Source: Mesorhizobium sp. Root157
GTDB lineage: Bacteria > Pseudomonadota > Alphaproteobacteria > Rhizobiales > Rhizobiaceae
DNA length: 64,000 nucleotides
Direction of reading: 5' to 3'
Assembly (NCBI RefSeq): GCF_001427385.1
Contig: NZ_LMGJ01000023.1
Span: 62,001-126,000, forward strand
A program made the position numbers and the translations under genes. Under the pieces are notes generated by a model. It made no database searches. It saw only the letters and a list, made by a program, of their open reading frames with translations, and was not told the origin of the DNA. Below, piece by piece: positions 7,846 to 16,336 of this stretch; the first letter of the stretch is position 1; the number at the start of each line of letters is the position of its first letter.

Positions 7846-9497
7846 CAACCCACCGCCTCGGGAGCGGCCCATTTGCGCAGGATCTGGGCGGTGCGCTCCT
7901 CGTTGAGATCAACCATGCGGGCCAGCCGCTCCTGTGGCGCGGGTCGCAACTTGCGGCGCAGATCGTCCAGAGGTGCTGGCGCGGTAAACGAGCCATCGGC
8001 CAGGGCGGCTTGTGCCGCGCCCGCCACGCTGGCCGCGTCCGGCGTCGGCAGGGAACGCTGCACCTCGTCGAAGCTGGGTCCGCCGATCGCGGCAACCGCG
8101 TTGGTCTGTGCGGTAAGCGCCGCCGCCATCGGCCTCAGGCCGAAGAAGGCGACGAGGAAAACCACGATGATGAAGGCGCCGGCATTGATGAGCGTGCCGG
8201 TGTAGTGGCCTATCGATTCCAGGATGCCAGGCTGTTCGATCGCCTGTCCGTCGAGACCGTCGATGAACTCGACCGCCGAGACGTCGATGACGTCGCCGCG
8301 CTTTTCGTCGAAACCGGTGGCGGATGCGACCATCTTGCGGATATCGGCCACCCTGGAAGCGATCTGCTCGGGCGTCGCATCCTTGCCGAGAATGGTCGCC
8401 AACCGCTGCTGGTTGACGACAACCGCCACCGACATCCTGTTGACCGTGTAGCCGTTCGATACGGTCGCGATGCGCTTGGAGTTTATTTCGTAGTTGGTGA
8501 TTTCTTCCTTGCGGTCGTTCTGCGAGGTCGATTGCGGGCCATCTGTCGTCACCGGCTGTGTTTCCGGCAGGTTCTGCTCGACGCTCGCTGGCGAGGAAGC
8601 CTGCTTCTGGCTGCTCGCTTCGTTGTTGCGAACGGTCTGGACAGAGCGTTCGACGCGGGAGTTGGGATCGAAGATGGTTTCCTCGGTCTGGCGCGAATCC
8701 GTATTGACGTCGGTCTTGACGCTGGCGCGGAAGTTGTCCGACCCGAGATAAGGGCTGAGGGCGCGCCGGATATTGTCTTCGATCTGGGCTTCCACCGTCT
8801 GCTCGACACCGAGCGTGCGTGCGGCACTTGTATTGGAAGAATCGTCTCCGGCGGCCAGCAGATTGCCGGCGGAATCAAGAACCGTGACCTTTTCCGCTCC
8901 CAGTCCGGGTACAGCTGCTGCCACCAGATGGCGGACGGACATTGCCGTTTTTTCCCCGTCGATCCCAGCAAAGCGGATAACGACGGAGGCCGAGGGCTGC
9001 TGTTCGTCGCGGCGGAAGTTGGCGCGCTCGGACATGACGATATGGACGCGCGCGGCCTTGATGCCTGAAAGCGACTGGATGGTGCGGGCGATCTCGCCTT
9101 CCAGCGCACGTACGCGGGTGATCTGCTGCATGAACGAAGTCAGGCCGAGCGAGCCGACGTTGTCGAACAATTCGTAGCCGGCGTTGGCACTGGTCGGCAG
9201 GCCTTTTTCCGCCAGCAGCATACGCGCTTGCGCGGTGGTGCCGGCAGCGACCAGAACGCTGCTGCCATCCGATCCGACATCGAAATTGATACCGGCTTCG
9301 CCGAGGACCATGCCGATCTGGTTCACGTCCGACCGCTCCAGCCCGACGTAAAGCGTCTCGTAGGCAGGACGGTTGAGGTAGACGGATGCCACTGCGATGG
9401 TCGCCATCACCAGCGCCGCGATACCGGCAAGGATCGCCAGACGTTTGGCGCCGAAGCCCTTGAGGTTGTGGATGATACCCTGGATCTGTTCCGGCAC
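7845..9497 (-). CDS. fliF: Flagellar MS-ring protein FliF
   Basis: The 550-residue protein builds the inner-membrane MS ring on which the basal body assembles. It has a first membrane helix at about 19-38, the YscJ/FliF ring domains (GLERSDVNQIGMVL, MLLAEKGLPTSANAGYELFD, VRALEGEIARTIQSLSGIKA), a variable Ser/Gln-rich segment at about 285-330 and a second membrane helix at about 445-467. The tail at the extreme C-terminus (LDDLRRKLRPAPQERLARMVDLNEERTAQILRKW, given as adjoining pieces LDDLRRKLRP and AQILRKW) is the FliG-binding region. In S. meliloti fliF adjoins visN; here it is 12 kb from visN and instead heads a fliH-like/motB/motC/fliK run. Confidence 0.95.
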   Translation of the reverse strand: MPEQIQGIIHNLKGFGAKRLAILAGIAALVMATIAVASVYLNRPAYETLYVGLERSDVNQIGMVLGEAGINFDVGSDGSSVLVAAGTTAQARMLLAEKGLPTSANAGYELFDNVGSLGLTSFMQQITRVRALEGEIARTIQSLSGIKAARVHIVMSERANFRRDEQQPSASVVIRFAGIDGEKTAMSVRHLVAAAVPGLGAEKVTVLDSAGNLLAAGDDSSNTSAARTLGVEQTVEAQIEDNIRRALSPYLGSDNFRASVKTDVNTDSRQTEETIFDPNSRVERSVQTVRNNEASSQKQASSPASVEQNLPETQPVTTDGPQSTSQNDRKEEITNYEINSKRIATVSNGYTVNRMSVAVVVNQQRLATILGKDATPEQIASRVADIRKMVASATGFDEKRGDVIDVSAVEFIDGLDGQAIEQPGILESIGHYTGTLINAGAFIIVVFLVAFFGLRPMAAALTAQTNAVAAIGGPSFDEVQRSLPTPDAASVAGAAQAALADGSFTAPAPLDDLRRKLRPAPQERLARMVDLNEERTAQILRKWAAPEAVG

Positions 9498-9555
9498 TGC
9501 CCTACGGCCCTCGCATAGTTGCCCGCCGCAACACTAGGCTCCGAAGCTTGTGCGA

Positions 9556-9589
9556 AAATGAAATCGGGCCGCGTGATGGAGCGGCCCGA
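9556..9589 (-). terminator. Rho-independent terminator after flagellin 1
   Basis: TCGGGCCGC (9564-9572) and GCGGCCCGA (9581-9589) form a 9-bp GC stem with an 8-nt loop. Read on the minus strand it is followed by TTTCATTTT. It lies 31 bp past the flagellin stop codon and separates that gene from fliF. Confidence 0.85.
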
Positions 9590-9620
9590 CTGGAAAGTCG
9601 ATGGCGTCAGACGGGCTCGA

Positions 9621-10691
9621 TCAACCCTTGAACAGCGCCAGGATGTTTTGCGAGTTGGCATTGGCGATCGACAGCGACTGGATGCCGAGCTGTTGTTGAA
9701 CCTGTAGCGCCTGGAGGCGGGTCGATTCCTTGTTCATGTCGGCATCGACGAGTTGGCCAACACCCTTGTCGATCGAATCCATCAGCTTGGAGACAAAGTC
9801 CTTCTGCAGGTCGATCTGCTTCTTGGCCGAGCCAAGAACGGTAGCTGCATCGGTCAGTTCCTTCATGACATCGTCGACCTTGGAGATCATCTGGGTGATG
9901 ATGTCATTGGTGACGCCCGCCGCCGTGATGTCGAGGTTGTAGACGGAAATACTGTCGATCTTGGCGGGAGCAGGTGCGGTGACAGCCCCTTGGGCGTTTG
10001 TGTTGGCGAGGATATCGGTGGCTCCGCCCGCGATGGCTGCCGCGTAGGCCGCATCATACTCCGCCTGCGCCACCGCTGTTGCGTAGACCGAGGTCTGCCG
10101 GTCGAGAAGGCCTTGGTTCTTGACATCCGCAGCCAGGCCCCAATCGAAAAGCTTGACGCTTTCGACGTTGATGTCGATCGTGCTCAAGACGACCGAACCG
10201 TCGGAGCTGCGGTTGAAGGATGAGACGATCTTGACGTCGGCCTGCACGCCGTCGTTGGCGGCGGCGACCTGGGTGGAGATGGCGGAGAGGAAATTGGAGC
10301 CGGAGAAGGTCGCCGCGTCGGCATAGGACTTCATCTGGCCCTGGAGAGCCTTGATCTCGGTCTGGATCTTGGCCTTGTCGGCGTCGCTGGCACCGTAAGC
10401 GGCAACAAGCTTCTGCTTGATCTGATCGACTGTTTCCAGCGCCTTGTTCATGCCGGTGTAGGCGGTGTCGACCTTCGAGGCACCGAGGCCCAGCGCGTCC
10501 TGCACCGTGGACAGGGATTGGTTGTCGGAGCGCATCGTCGTGGCGATCGACCAATAGGCGGCATTGTCGACGGCTTCGGCGACCCGGTAGCCGGTTGAAA
10601 TCCTGCTTTGCGTCTGCTCGAGCGCCTTGGTGGTTGCGCTCAGACTTTGAAGTGCGGTCAACGCCGAAGCGTTTGTCATGATGCTGGCCAA
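9621..10691 (-). CDS. Flagellin (filament subunit), copy 1
   Basis: The protein has about 356 residues. The conserved N-terminal helices (TNASALTALQSLSATTKALEQ, shown as TNASALTALQSLSATTKA, then QSRISTGYRVAEAVDNAAYW) and C-terminal helices (NKESTRLQALQVQQQLGIQS) form filament domains D0/D1; the centre is variable. I prefer a TTG start at 10691. It gives MASIMTNASAL, which aligns without gaps to MSSINTNASAM of the second flagellin, and AAGAGGGG lies about 8 bp upstream. A GTG at 10700 adds three residues but abuts the ribosome site. It is a monocistronic unit with its own terminator. Palindromic CtrA-like half sites lie about 95-130 bp upstream. Confidence 0.93.
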   Translation of the reverse strand: MASIMTNASALTALQSLSATTKALEQTQSRISTGYRVAEAVDNAAYWSIATTMRSDNQSLSTVQDALGLGASKVDTAYTGMNKALETVDQIKQKLVAAYGASDADKAKIQTEIKALQGQMKSYADAATFSGSNFLSAISTQVAAANDGVQADVKIVSSFNRSSDGSVVLSTIDINVESVKLFDWGLAADVKNQGLLDRQTSVYATAVAQAEYDAAYAAAIAGGATDILANTNAQGAVTAPAPAKIDSISVYNLDITAAGVTNDIITQMISKVDDVMKELTDAATVLGSAKKQIDLQKDFVSKLMDSIDKGVGQLVDADMNKESTRLQALQVQQQLGIQSLSIANANSQNILALFKG

Positions 10692-10783
10692 CGAACTCAC
10701 CCCTCTTAATCCCGGCTTATGCAGGCCGGATCGACCCTCTTGAATGGCGGTGACGCGGCACCAGCCAAACCTGCCCTAAAGCT

Positions 10784-10815
10784 ATGGTTAACCATAACTA
10801 GAGCGATATGGTTAA
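10784..10815. promoter_or_regulatory. CtrA-like half sites upstream of flagellin 1
   Basis: ATGGTTAACCAT at 10784-10795 is a perfect palindrome made of two overlapping TTAACCAT half sites. A third copy (ATGGTTAA) follows at 10808-10815, one site every 24 bp. TTAACCAT is known as a CtrA half site in several Alphaproteobacteria. Binding here is an inference. Confidence 0.5.
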
Positions 10816-10893
10816 TGGCCGATTAAAGAAGTGTGTTGGTTCGTCAGGCTGGCAGATCAGATGAGCCGCCAGGCAGGTGTTCTTGGAACAAGC

Positions 10894-10923
10894 AAAAGGG
10901 CCGCGCTTTTGGCGCGGCCCTTT
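10894..10923 (-). terminator. Rho-independent terminator after flagellin 2
   Basis: AAAGGGCCGCGC and GCGCGGCCCTTT form a 12-bp stem with a 5-nt loop. On the minus strand the hairpin continues into TTTTGCTTG. It lies 20 bp beyond the stop codon of the second flagellin. Confidence 0.88.
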
Positions 10924-10943
10924 CCAGAGGAAGTACTGTTCGT

Positions 10944-11900
10944 TTAGCGGAACAGCGAGAGAATGCTCTGTGTGTTGGAATTGGCGATGGTCAACGCCTG
11001 GATACCGAGCTGCTGCTGGACCTGCAGGGCCTGCAAGCGGGTCGATTCCTTGTTCATGTCGGCATCGACGAGCTGGCCGACGCCGCGATCGATCGAGTCC
11101 ACCAGGCTCTGCGTGAATTCCTTCTGCAGATCGATGCGGTTCTTGGCAGCACCAAGCTTGGTCGCCGAGTCGGTCATTTCCTTGAGGGCCGTATCGACAG
11201 CAGTCATCATGCTCTGGATATCGGTATCGGCAGCGCCATCAGTGCCGTCGTGAACAGCCAGGTCCATGATGCCGAAAGCACCGCCGGTGGCAATAGCGCC
11301 GGTGTCGTCACGAGCAGATTCAAGGATGCCGGCGTCTGTGTCGCCGGTGGCACCTGCGTCGAAGAGCTTCATGCCGTCAACATCAACGTCAATGGTCTCG
11401 ATGCTGACGCTGCCGGCTGCCGAGCGCGTGAAGGAGGAGACGATTTTTACGGTATCGAAGGTGCCCGCCGCAGTGTGGTCGGTTGAGTCGACCGAAAGCC
11501 AATTCGCGCCGGAGAAGGTCGCGCCCTTGGTGCTGCTCGTCAAGTGATCCTGGATCGCCTTGATTTCGGTCTGAATCTTGGCCTTGTCGGCACCGCTGGC
11601 GCCGTAGGCAGCGACCAGCTTTTCCTTGATCTGGTTGACCGATTCGATGGCTTTGTTCATGCCGGCATAGGCGGTGTCGACTTTCGAGGCGCCGAGGCCG
11701 AGGGCGTCGTTGACGACCGAGTTCGCCTTGTTGTCGGAACGCATCGTGGTCGCGATCGACCAATAGGCAGCATTGTCGGAGGCCTCGGCGACGCGGAAGC
11801 CGGTGGAAATCCGAGACTGCGTGATCGACAGGTTCTTGTTGGTAGCAGAAAGGCTCTGCAGCGCCGTCATTGCTGACGCGTTGGTATTGATACTGGACAT
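10944..11900 (-). CDS. Flagellin (filament subunit), copy 2
   Basis: The 318-residue protein has the same D0/D1 ends as copy 1 (MSSINTNASAMTALQSLSAT; ISTGFRVAEASDNAAYW; C-terminal ALQVQQQLGIQALTIAN), but its central region is about 40 residues shorter and differs in sequence (TDADAGILESARDD-type, Asp/Gly/Thr-rich). Rhizobia with complex filaments need several non-identical flagellins, so this is probably a second filament component and not a recent duplicate. It is a monocistronic unit between the fliP operon and flagellin 1, with an efficient terminator. The exact flaA/B/C/D identity cannot be assigned from sequence alone. ATGGTT-AGCG-AACCAT lies 152 bp upstream (12052-12067). Confidence 0.95.
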   Translation of the reverse strand: MSSINTNASAMTALQSLSATNKNLSITQSRISTGFRVAEASDNAAYWSIATTMRSDNKANSVVNDALGLGASKVDTAYAGMNKAIESVNQIKEKLVAAYGASGADKAKIQTEIKAIQDHLTSSTKGATFSGANWLSVDSTDHTAAGTFDTVKIVSSFTRSAAGSVSIETIDVDVDGMKLFDAGATGDTDAGILESARDDTGAIATGGAFGIMDLAVHDGTDGAADTDIQSMMTAVDTALKEMTDSATKLGAAKNRIDLQKEFTQSLVDSIDRGVGQLVDADMNKESTRLQALQVQQQLGIQALTIANSNTQSILSLFR

Positions 11901-12093
11901 GGATACACGTACCCGTTTTTACACGTACACTTTGGGGAACATACCGGCTCGACCGGTAAGACGGTGCGGCATCATGCCAATGATCTTTGAAACGCGATCA
12001 CCCGCCATTGCCGTGACAATGACAGGCAGTTCCTGCAAATTGGATAAGCGGTATGGTTAGCGAACCATGAATTTCGCGGTGGCGCGAAGATGC

Positions 12094-12825
12094 TCAGGTG
12101 AAGGAGCGCACCAGCGAGCCGACAAGCAGGTTCCAGCCGTCGATCAGCACGAAGAACATGATCTTGAACGGTAGCGACACGACGGTCGGAGGCAACATCA
12201 TCATGCCCATCGCCATGGTGATGGTGGCGACGATCAGGTCGATGACCAGAAATGGCAGAACGATCAGGAAGCCGATCTCGAAACCGCGCCTGATCTCCGA
12301 GATCATAAAGGCCGGAACGAGGATGCGCAGATCGACCGTCTCTTGCGACACCGTCTGGCCGCGTTCGCGCGCGAGATCGGCGAACAGGTCGAAATCCTTG
12401 TCACGCACGTTGCGCAACATGAAGGTGCGGAATGGGTCGGCGATCTTTTCCAACGCCTCGGTCTGGCTGATCTGATTGTCCATCAGCGGCTTGACGCCGC
12501 TGTTCCAAGCCTGATCGAAGGTCGGCGCCATGACGTAGAAGGTCATGAAAAGCGAAAGCGAAATAAGGATCAGGTTAGCAGGCGTCGTTTGCAGGCCGAT
12601 GCCGGCGCGCAGAATCGAGAAGGCGATGATGAAGCGGGTGAAGCTCGTCACCATGATGAGCAGGCCGGGCGCGACCGAAAGCACAGTGAGCAGGCCGAAC
12701 ATCTGGATGATGTAGCCAACGGTCGTGTTGTTCATTTGACCGATGCCGCCAAGGTCGATCTGCTGGGCGGTTGCGGCGGTGGCAGTCGCTACGACGATGG
12801 CGAGTGCAGCAAGGAGTGCTTTCAT
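12094..12825 (-). CDS. fliP: Flagellar type III export gate protein FliP
   Basis: The 243-residue integral membrane protein forms the core of the export gate with FliQ and FliR. It starts with a cleavable signal (residues 1-20, ending ATAAT-AQQ), as usual for FliP. It has membrane helices in the first half (TVLSVAPGLLIMVTSFTRFI) and near the C-terminus, and the conserved end LPPTVVSLPFKIMFFVLIDG. It is the last gene of the flgB-to-fliP operon and overlaps fliL by 4 bp. fliQ, fliR and flhA are not in the window; in rhizobia they lie beyond flgK, so probably off the left edge. Confidence 0.95.
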   Translation of the reverse strand: MKALLAALAIVVATATAATAQQIDLGGIGQMNNTTVGYIIQMFGLLTVLSVAPGLLIMVTSFTRFIIAFSILRAGIGLQTTPANLILISLSLFMTFYVMAPTFDQAWNSGVKPLMDNQISQTEALEKIADPFRTFMLRNVRDKDFDLFADLARERGQTVSQETVDLRILVPAFMISEIRRGFEIGFLIVLPFLVIDLIVATITMAMGMMMLPPTVVSLPFKIMFFVLIDGWNLLVGSLVRSFT

Positions 12826-13307
12826 TCGAACAGCAAGGTCCTGATCAGCACGTCCTTGACGTGGCCGTCGCCGCGCATTGCGGCGCGTTCCTGAAGATCG
12901 GCCTTCAGGTGAAGGAAGCCGCTGGCGCCTTCGACCTGATGCATCTTCACGGTGCGCATGAAGGTCAGCAGATCCTGATGGATGGCCTGTATCGTTTCAT
13001 TCGGCAGCGCTGCATCGAGCAGCAACGAGACATCCATGCGCACCCAGGTTTCCACGGGCGCGGCAAGATTGGTCGTGATCGAGGGGAGTTCCGTCACGGT
13101 CAATGCGGCTCCGGGGGCCGCCGACGGCGCTGCTGCCTGTTCTCCACCCTCGGCGGCAGGGGCCTTTACCGGCGCTTCCGAGCCTTTCAGGTAGGAGCCC
13201 GACATCCAGCCGATGCCGAGCGCGGCCACCGTCATGCCAAGCAGCATGGCGGCCTGGATGATCATGGACGGTCCCTTGGCGACTGGGATCTGCTCGGCGT
13301 TCGCCAT
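12822..13307 (-). CDS. fliL: Flagellar basal body-associated protein FliL
   Basis: The 161-residue single-pass inner-membrane protein supports stator function. It has a short cytoplasmic N-terminus, one membrane helix (about 15-37: MIIQAAMLLGMTVAALGIGW), an Ala/Glu/Pro-rich linker and a periplasmic FliL domain (about 70-161: LPSITTNLAAPVETWVRMDV ... LHLKADLQERAA). Length is normal. It lies 23 bp after flgH, and its stop overlaps the fliP start as ATGA, in the conserved rhizobial order flgH-fliL-fliP. Confidence 0.92.
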   Translation of the reverse strand: MANAEQIPVAKGPSMIIQAAMLLGMTVAALGIGWMSGSYLKGSEAPVKAPAAEGGEQAAAPSAAPGAALTVTELPSITTNLAAPVETWVRMDVSLLLDAALPNETIQAIHQDLLTFMRTVKMHQVEGASGFLHLKADLQERAAMRGDGHVKDVLIRTLLFE

Positions 13308-13330
13308 TCATGCGGTCCTTTCAGTCGTGC

Positions 13331-14035
13331 CTAGAACGGCAGGACCTGGTCGAGGATTTGCTGGCCATAGGCCGGCTGCTGGATTTCCGTGATACGGCCG
13401 CGCCCGCCGTAAGAGATGCGGGCTTCGGCAATGCGCTCGTAGGAAATGGTATTTTCAGCTCCGATATCGGATGGGCGCACGATGCCTGCGATATTCAGCA
13501 CCCTCAGTTCGGCGTTGACGCGAACTTCCTGCGAGCCCTTGATCATCAGGTTTCCGTTGGGCAACACGTCGGTGACAACGGCTGCGACATTGAGAGCGAT
13601 GGTCTCCGAACGTTCGGTCGCGCCGTCCGCGGCAGTCTCGGTTTTCGACCGCAAGCTGCCATCGCCCGAACCGCCGGTGGACGCGCTCTCCCAACCAATA
13701 TCGGCGTCGAAGCCCAGCGATCTGCTGGCGGTGCGGCTGCGGTCGTTCTGGTTCTTGAAGCGGGCCTTGTCGTTGATCTTTATGTTGACGGTAAGGATGT
13801 CGCCGGCGCGCAGCGCACGCGGATCGGTGAACAGGCGGCTTTGGCGGTCGTCCCAAAGCGAGAAGCGCTTCACCGGCTTGGCTGGTGCTTCCGGGTACTG
13901 GTAGACGGAGGCGCTGCCACCCGCGATGCCTGAGCCGACAGGCGACAAAGCCGGTTCCTTGCCGACTTCCCTCAAATCGCTGGCGCAACCGGCGAGCAAG
14001 GTGAAAGCAAGAAGTGTTACAAGCTTGCGGGTCAT
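13331..14035 (-). CDS. flgH: Flagellar L-ring lipoprotein FlgH
   Basis: The 234-residue protein forms the outer-membrane L ring. A lipoprotein signal peptide ends in the lipobox LLAGC with acylated Cys17. The FlgH domain includes SLWDDRQSRLFTDPRALRAG, DILTVNIKINDKARFKNQND and NLMIKGSQEVRVNAELRVLN, and ends GRGRITEIQQPAYGQQILDQ. It starts inside the motE stop codon (ATGA overlap) and is followed by fliL. Length is typical and nothing is broken. Confidence 0.95.
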   Translation of the reverse strand: MTRKLVTLLAFTLLAGCASDLREVGKEPALSPVGSGIAGGSASVYQYPEAPAKPVKRFSLWDDRQSRLFTDPRALRAGDILTVNIKINDKARFKNQNDRSRTASRSLGFDADIGWESASTGGSGDGSLRSKTETAADGATERSETIALNVAAVVTDVLPNGNLMIKGSQEVRVNAELRVLNIAGIVRPSDIGAENTISYERIAEARISYGGRGRITEIQQPAYGQQILDQVLPF

Positions 14036-14622
14036 GACGGGTCCGTTCTGCGGGCTGCGCTCGCCATGATGCCGGTCAATTTGGCGGCGGCCTTCTGATC
14101 CATCTCGTTAAGGATGACGCTGGCCTTGCGTGAGTCGATCTTCATCAGGATCGCCGCCGCCAGATTGACATCGACGATGGCCAACCGCTCGGCGGCGGCA
14201 TCGGGCTTCATGCCGGCATAGATGCCGACCACGCCTTCTTCGGCGCGGGCGAGAAAGACTTCACGGCGTTTCAGCCATGTCTCATATTCACTACGCTTGG
14301 CCTCGAGCGCTTTTATTCGGCTGTCGACCTCGGCCTGCAACTGCTTCAATTCGGCTGCCTGCAAGGCGTAGCGGCGGTCGCGGGCGGCGTCAGCGATGTT
14401 GGAACAGAAGCGCTCGACCTCGCTCTCGCCACCGGCAATTACTGGCGCTGTTTCACGCGCCAGTTTCTGTGGCTCGGCTGCTGCCGGTGCGCCTGGCAAG
14501 ACCTGGCGGATGGTCTCGGCCTGTGCAGGGGAAAGGACATCAAAGCCCCCAGCACTCCCGCATCCGATCAGGACGGCGGCAGCGGCAGATAAGGCAAATT
14601 GGCGGGGCTTCGACATCGGCAT
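14032..14622 (-). CDS. motE: Periplasmic MotC chaperone MotE (MgtE-N-like fold)
   Basis: The 196-residue protein begins with an export signal (FALSAAAAVLIGCGSAGG) whose LIGC could act as a lipobox. A coiled coil follows (about 85-125: ALQAAELKQLQAEVDSRIKA), then a C-terminal MgtE_N-like domain (about 140-190: AAERLAIVDVNLAAAILMKI). This composition and the position between flgI and flgH match rhizobial MotE, described as a periplasmic chaperone needed for MotC folding. An alternative ATG at 14616 would remove two residues. It overlaps flgH by 4 bp and follows flgI after 3 bp. Confidence 0.88.
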   Translation of the reverse strand: MPMSKPRQFALSAAAAVLIGCGSAGGFDVLSPAQAETIRQVLPGAPAAAEPQKLARETAPVIAGGESEVERFCSNIADAARDRRYALQAAELKQLQAEVDSRIKALEAKRSEYETWLKRREVFLARAEEGVVGIYAGMKPDAAAERLAIVDVNLAAAILMKIDSRKASVILNEMDQKAAAKLTGIMASAARRTDPS

Positions 14623-14625
14623 GAC

Positions 14626-15864
14626 CTATTGCAGAACCAGATCGGCCTGAAGGGCTCCGGCCGACTTGATGCCCTGGAGGATGGCGATGATCCCGTCCGG
14701 CTTTACGCCGAGCCGATTGAGGCCTGCGACCAGTGTTTCGAGATCGGGACCGTCGAGCACGGCGACACGGGCATCCGGCTGCTGTACGTCGATTGCGGTG
14801 TTGGGTTCGACGGCCGTCACGCCTTTTGAGAAAGGCTCGGGCTGGATGACGCGTGGCGCTTCGGTGATGCGCACGGTCAGCGTGCCGTGACTGATCGCCA
14901 CCCGCGAGATTTTTACCTGATTGCCGATAACGATGGTCCCCGTGCGCTCGTCGATGACGACCTTGGCGGGCGTATCCGATTGGATAACGAGGTTCTCGAT
15001 TTCGGCGTAGAAGCGGGCGGCCGAGATGTTTTTCGGTCTCTTGATCGAAACAGTGCGAGCGTCGCGCTCGGCGGCAACGCGCACGCCGAAGCGCTGGCGG
15101 GTGTAGTCGTTGACGGCATCGGCAATGCGCACGGCGGTGGAGAAGTCCGGGTTGCGCAACTGCAGGGTGAGTATCGACTGGTCGCCGAACTCGGCTTCGA
15201 CGGCGCGTTCGACGATAGCGCCGTTCGGCACGCGCCCGGATGTAGGCACGCCCTGGGAGACCTGCTCGGCTTGCCCTTGCGCATTGAAGCCGGAGACGAT
15301 CACCGCACCTTGGCCCACGGCATAGATTTCGCCGTTCGCCGCTTTCAGCGGCGTCATGACAAGGGTGCCGCCAGCCAGCGATGTCGCATCGCCCATCGAA
15401 GATACCGTGATGTCGATGCGCGAGCCGGACTGGACAAAGGGCGGCATGTTGGCGGTGACAATGACCGCAGCCACGTTTTTGGCGCGGGCGCTGCCGCCCT
15501 CCGTCGCGATGCCGAGGTTTTCCAGCATGGCGCGGATAGACTGCTCGGTGAACGGCGAATTGCGCAAGCTGTCGCCCGAGCCCGAAAGCCCGATCACCAG
15601 GCCGTAACCGACGAGCTGGTTGTCGCGCGCGCTTTGCAACTGGGCAACGTCCTTGATGCGTGCGGCGACCTGGCCGGGCGGCAATGAACTCGGTGCAGAG
15701 GCCACCTCGAACATGCGCTCGGTCGTGGCCGGATCGTAGTCGATATCGGTAACGCCGCCATTTTTGGCGGCAAGCTCGCGCTTGGCCTTGGCGCTCAGAC
15801 CATCGGCCAGAGCAGGCTGCAGTGCAACCGCTGTCGTCAACAGCAGGAACAACAGCCGCCTCAT
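14626..15864 (-). CDS. flgI: Flagellar P-ring protein FlgI
   Basis: The 412-residue periplasmic protein assembles the P ring around the rod. A signal peptide (MRRLLFLLLTTAVALQPALA) is followed by the canonical FlgI core, including RIKDVAQLQSARDNQLVGYG, LVIGLSGSGDSLRNSPFTEQ, ANMPPFVQSGSRIDITVSSM and the C-terminal ILQGIKSAGALQADLVLQ. There is an insertion of about 35 residues after the signal peptide. The frame is open much further upstream (to 16305), but that stretch overlaps flgA in another frame; ATG 15864 overlaps the flgA stop as ATGA and starts exactly at the signal peptide. Confidence 0.95.
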   Translation of the reverse strand: MRRLLFLLLTTAVALQPALADGLSAKAKRELAAKNGGVTDIDYDPATTERMFEVASAPSSLPPGQVAARIKDVAQLQSARDNQLVGYGLVIGLSGSGDSLRNSPFTEQSIRAMLENLGIATEGGSARAKNVAAVIVTANMPPFVQSGSRIDITVSSMGDATSLAGGTLVMTPLKAANGEIYAVGQGAVIVSGFNAQGQAEQVSQGVPTSGRVPNGAIVERAVEAEFGDQSILTLQLRNPDFSTAVRIADAVNDYTRQRFGVRVAAERDARTVSIKRPKNISAARFYAEIENLVIQSDTPAKVVIDERTGTIVIGNQVKISRVAISHGTLTVRITEAPRVIQPEPFSKGVTAVEPNTAIDVQQPDARVAVLDGPDLETLVAGLNRLGVKPDGIIAILQGIKSAGALQADLVLQ

Positions 15865-16331
15865 GCGCCGACCCTGACGGTGCCGTCCGCCATGACTGTA
15901 CCGGAGAAAATCTTGCCGCTGTCGATGTTGCGGACCTTGACCAGGTCGCCGGCCGCCCCCGACTGAAGCGTAACGGCGGTCGCCGAGATGGTCAGGCCGC
16001 CGGCGGCGAAATAGACCTGAACCGCCGCGCCCTGCTCGACCAGCCAGGTGTCCCTGATTGCGTTGACGGGAATGTAGCGGCCCGGCAGCAACGTGCGCTT
16101 GGCAACCTTGCCGTCGAGTTCGCCAAGCTTGGTCGCGACCGCGTCGGGGCTGTGCTTGCCGGGAACGAGCGTGACTTGCCGCAGTGCTCCGGGCACGATG
16201 GTCTCGCCCGGATAGATGACGCGGTCGGGAATAAGCACGACTTCCTGGGCGAGCGCCGGCGCGCCGCCTGCAAGCAGCCCCAAGGCAAGGACTGCGTGGC
16301 GCCAACCGATGCGGGAAGTCGAAGCAAGCAT
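15861..16331 (-). CDS. flgA: P-ring assembly chaperone FlgA
   Basis: The 156-residue periplasmic protein chaperones FlgI during P-ring formation. It has a signal peptide (AVLALGLLAGGAPALAQ, cleavage near residue 28) and a C-terminal SAF/FlgA domain with RTLLPGRYIPVNAIRD and the conserved end ISATAVTLQSGAAGDLVKVR plus IFSGTVMADGTVRV. The protein is short compared with enteric FlgA but normal for rhizobia. It is coupled to flgI by an ATGA overlap and lies 5 bp after flgG. Confidence 0.92.
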   Translation of the reverse strand: MLASTSRIGWRHAVLALGLLAGGAPALAQEVVLIPDRVIYPGETIVPGALRQVTLVPGKHSPDAVATKLGELDGKVAKRTLLPGRYIPVNAIRDTWLVEQGAAVQVYFAAGGLTISATAVTLQSGAAGDLVKVRNIDSGKIFSGTVMADGTVRVGA

Positions 16332-16336
16332 CCGTG

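Noticed and set aside
8010..9068. 352-codon plus-strand frame opposite fliF
   Set aside because: It is antisense to fliF and shows no family features.
14626..16305. Long open frame extending flgI upstream
   Set aside because: The extra 147 residues overlap flgA in another frame and are Arg/Gly-rich; the signal peptide begins at ATG 15864.
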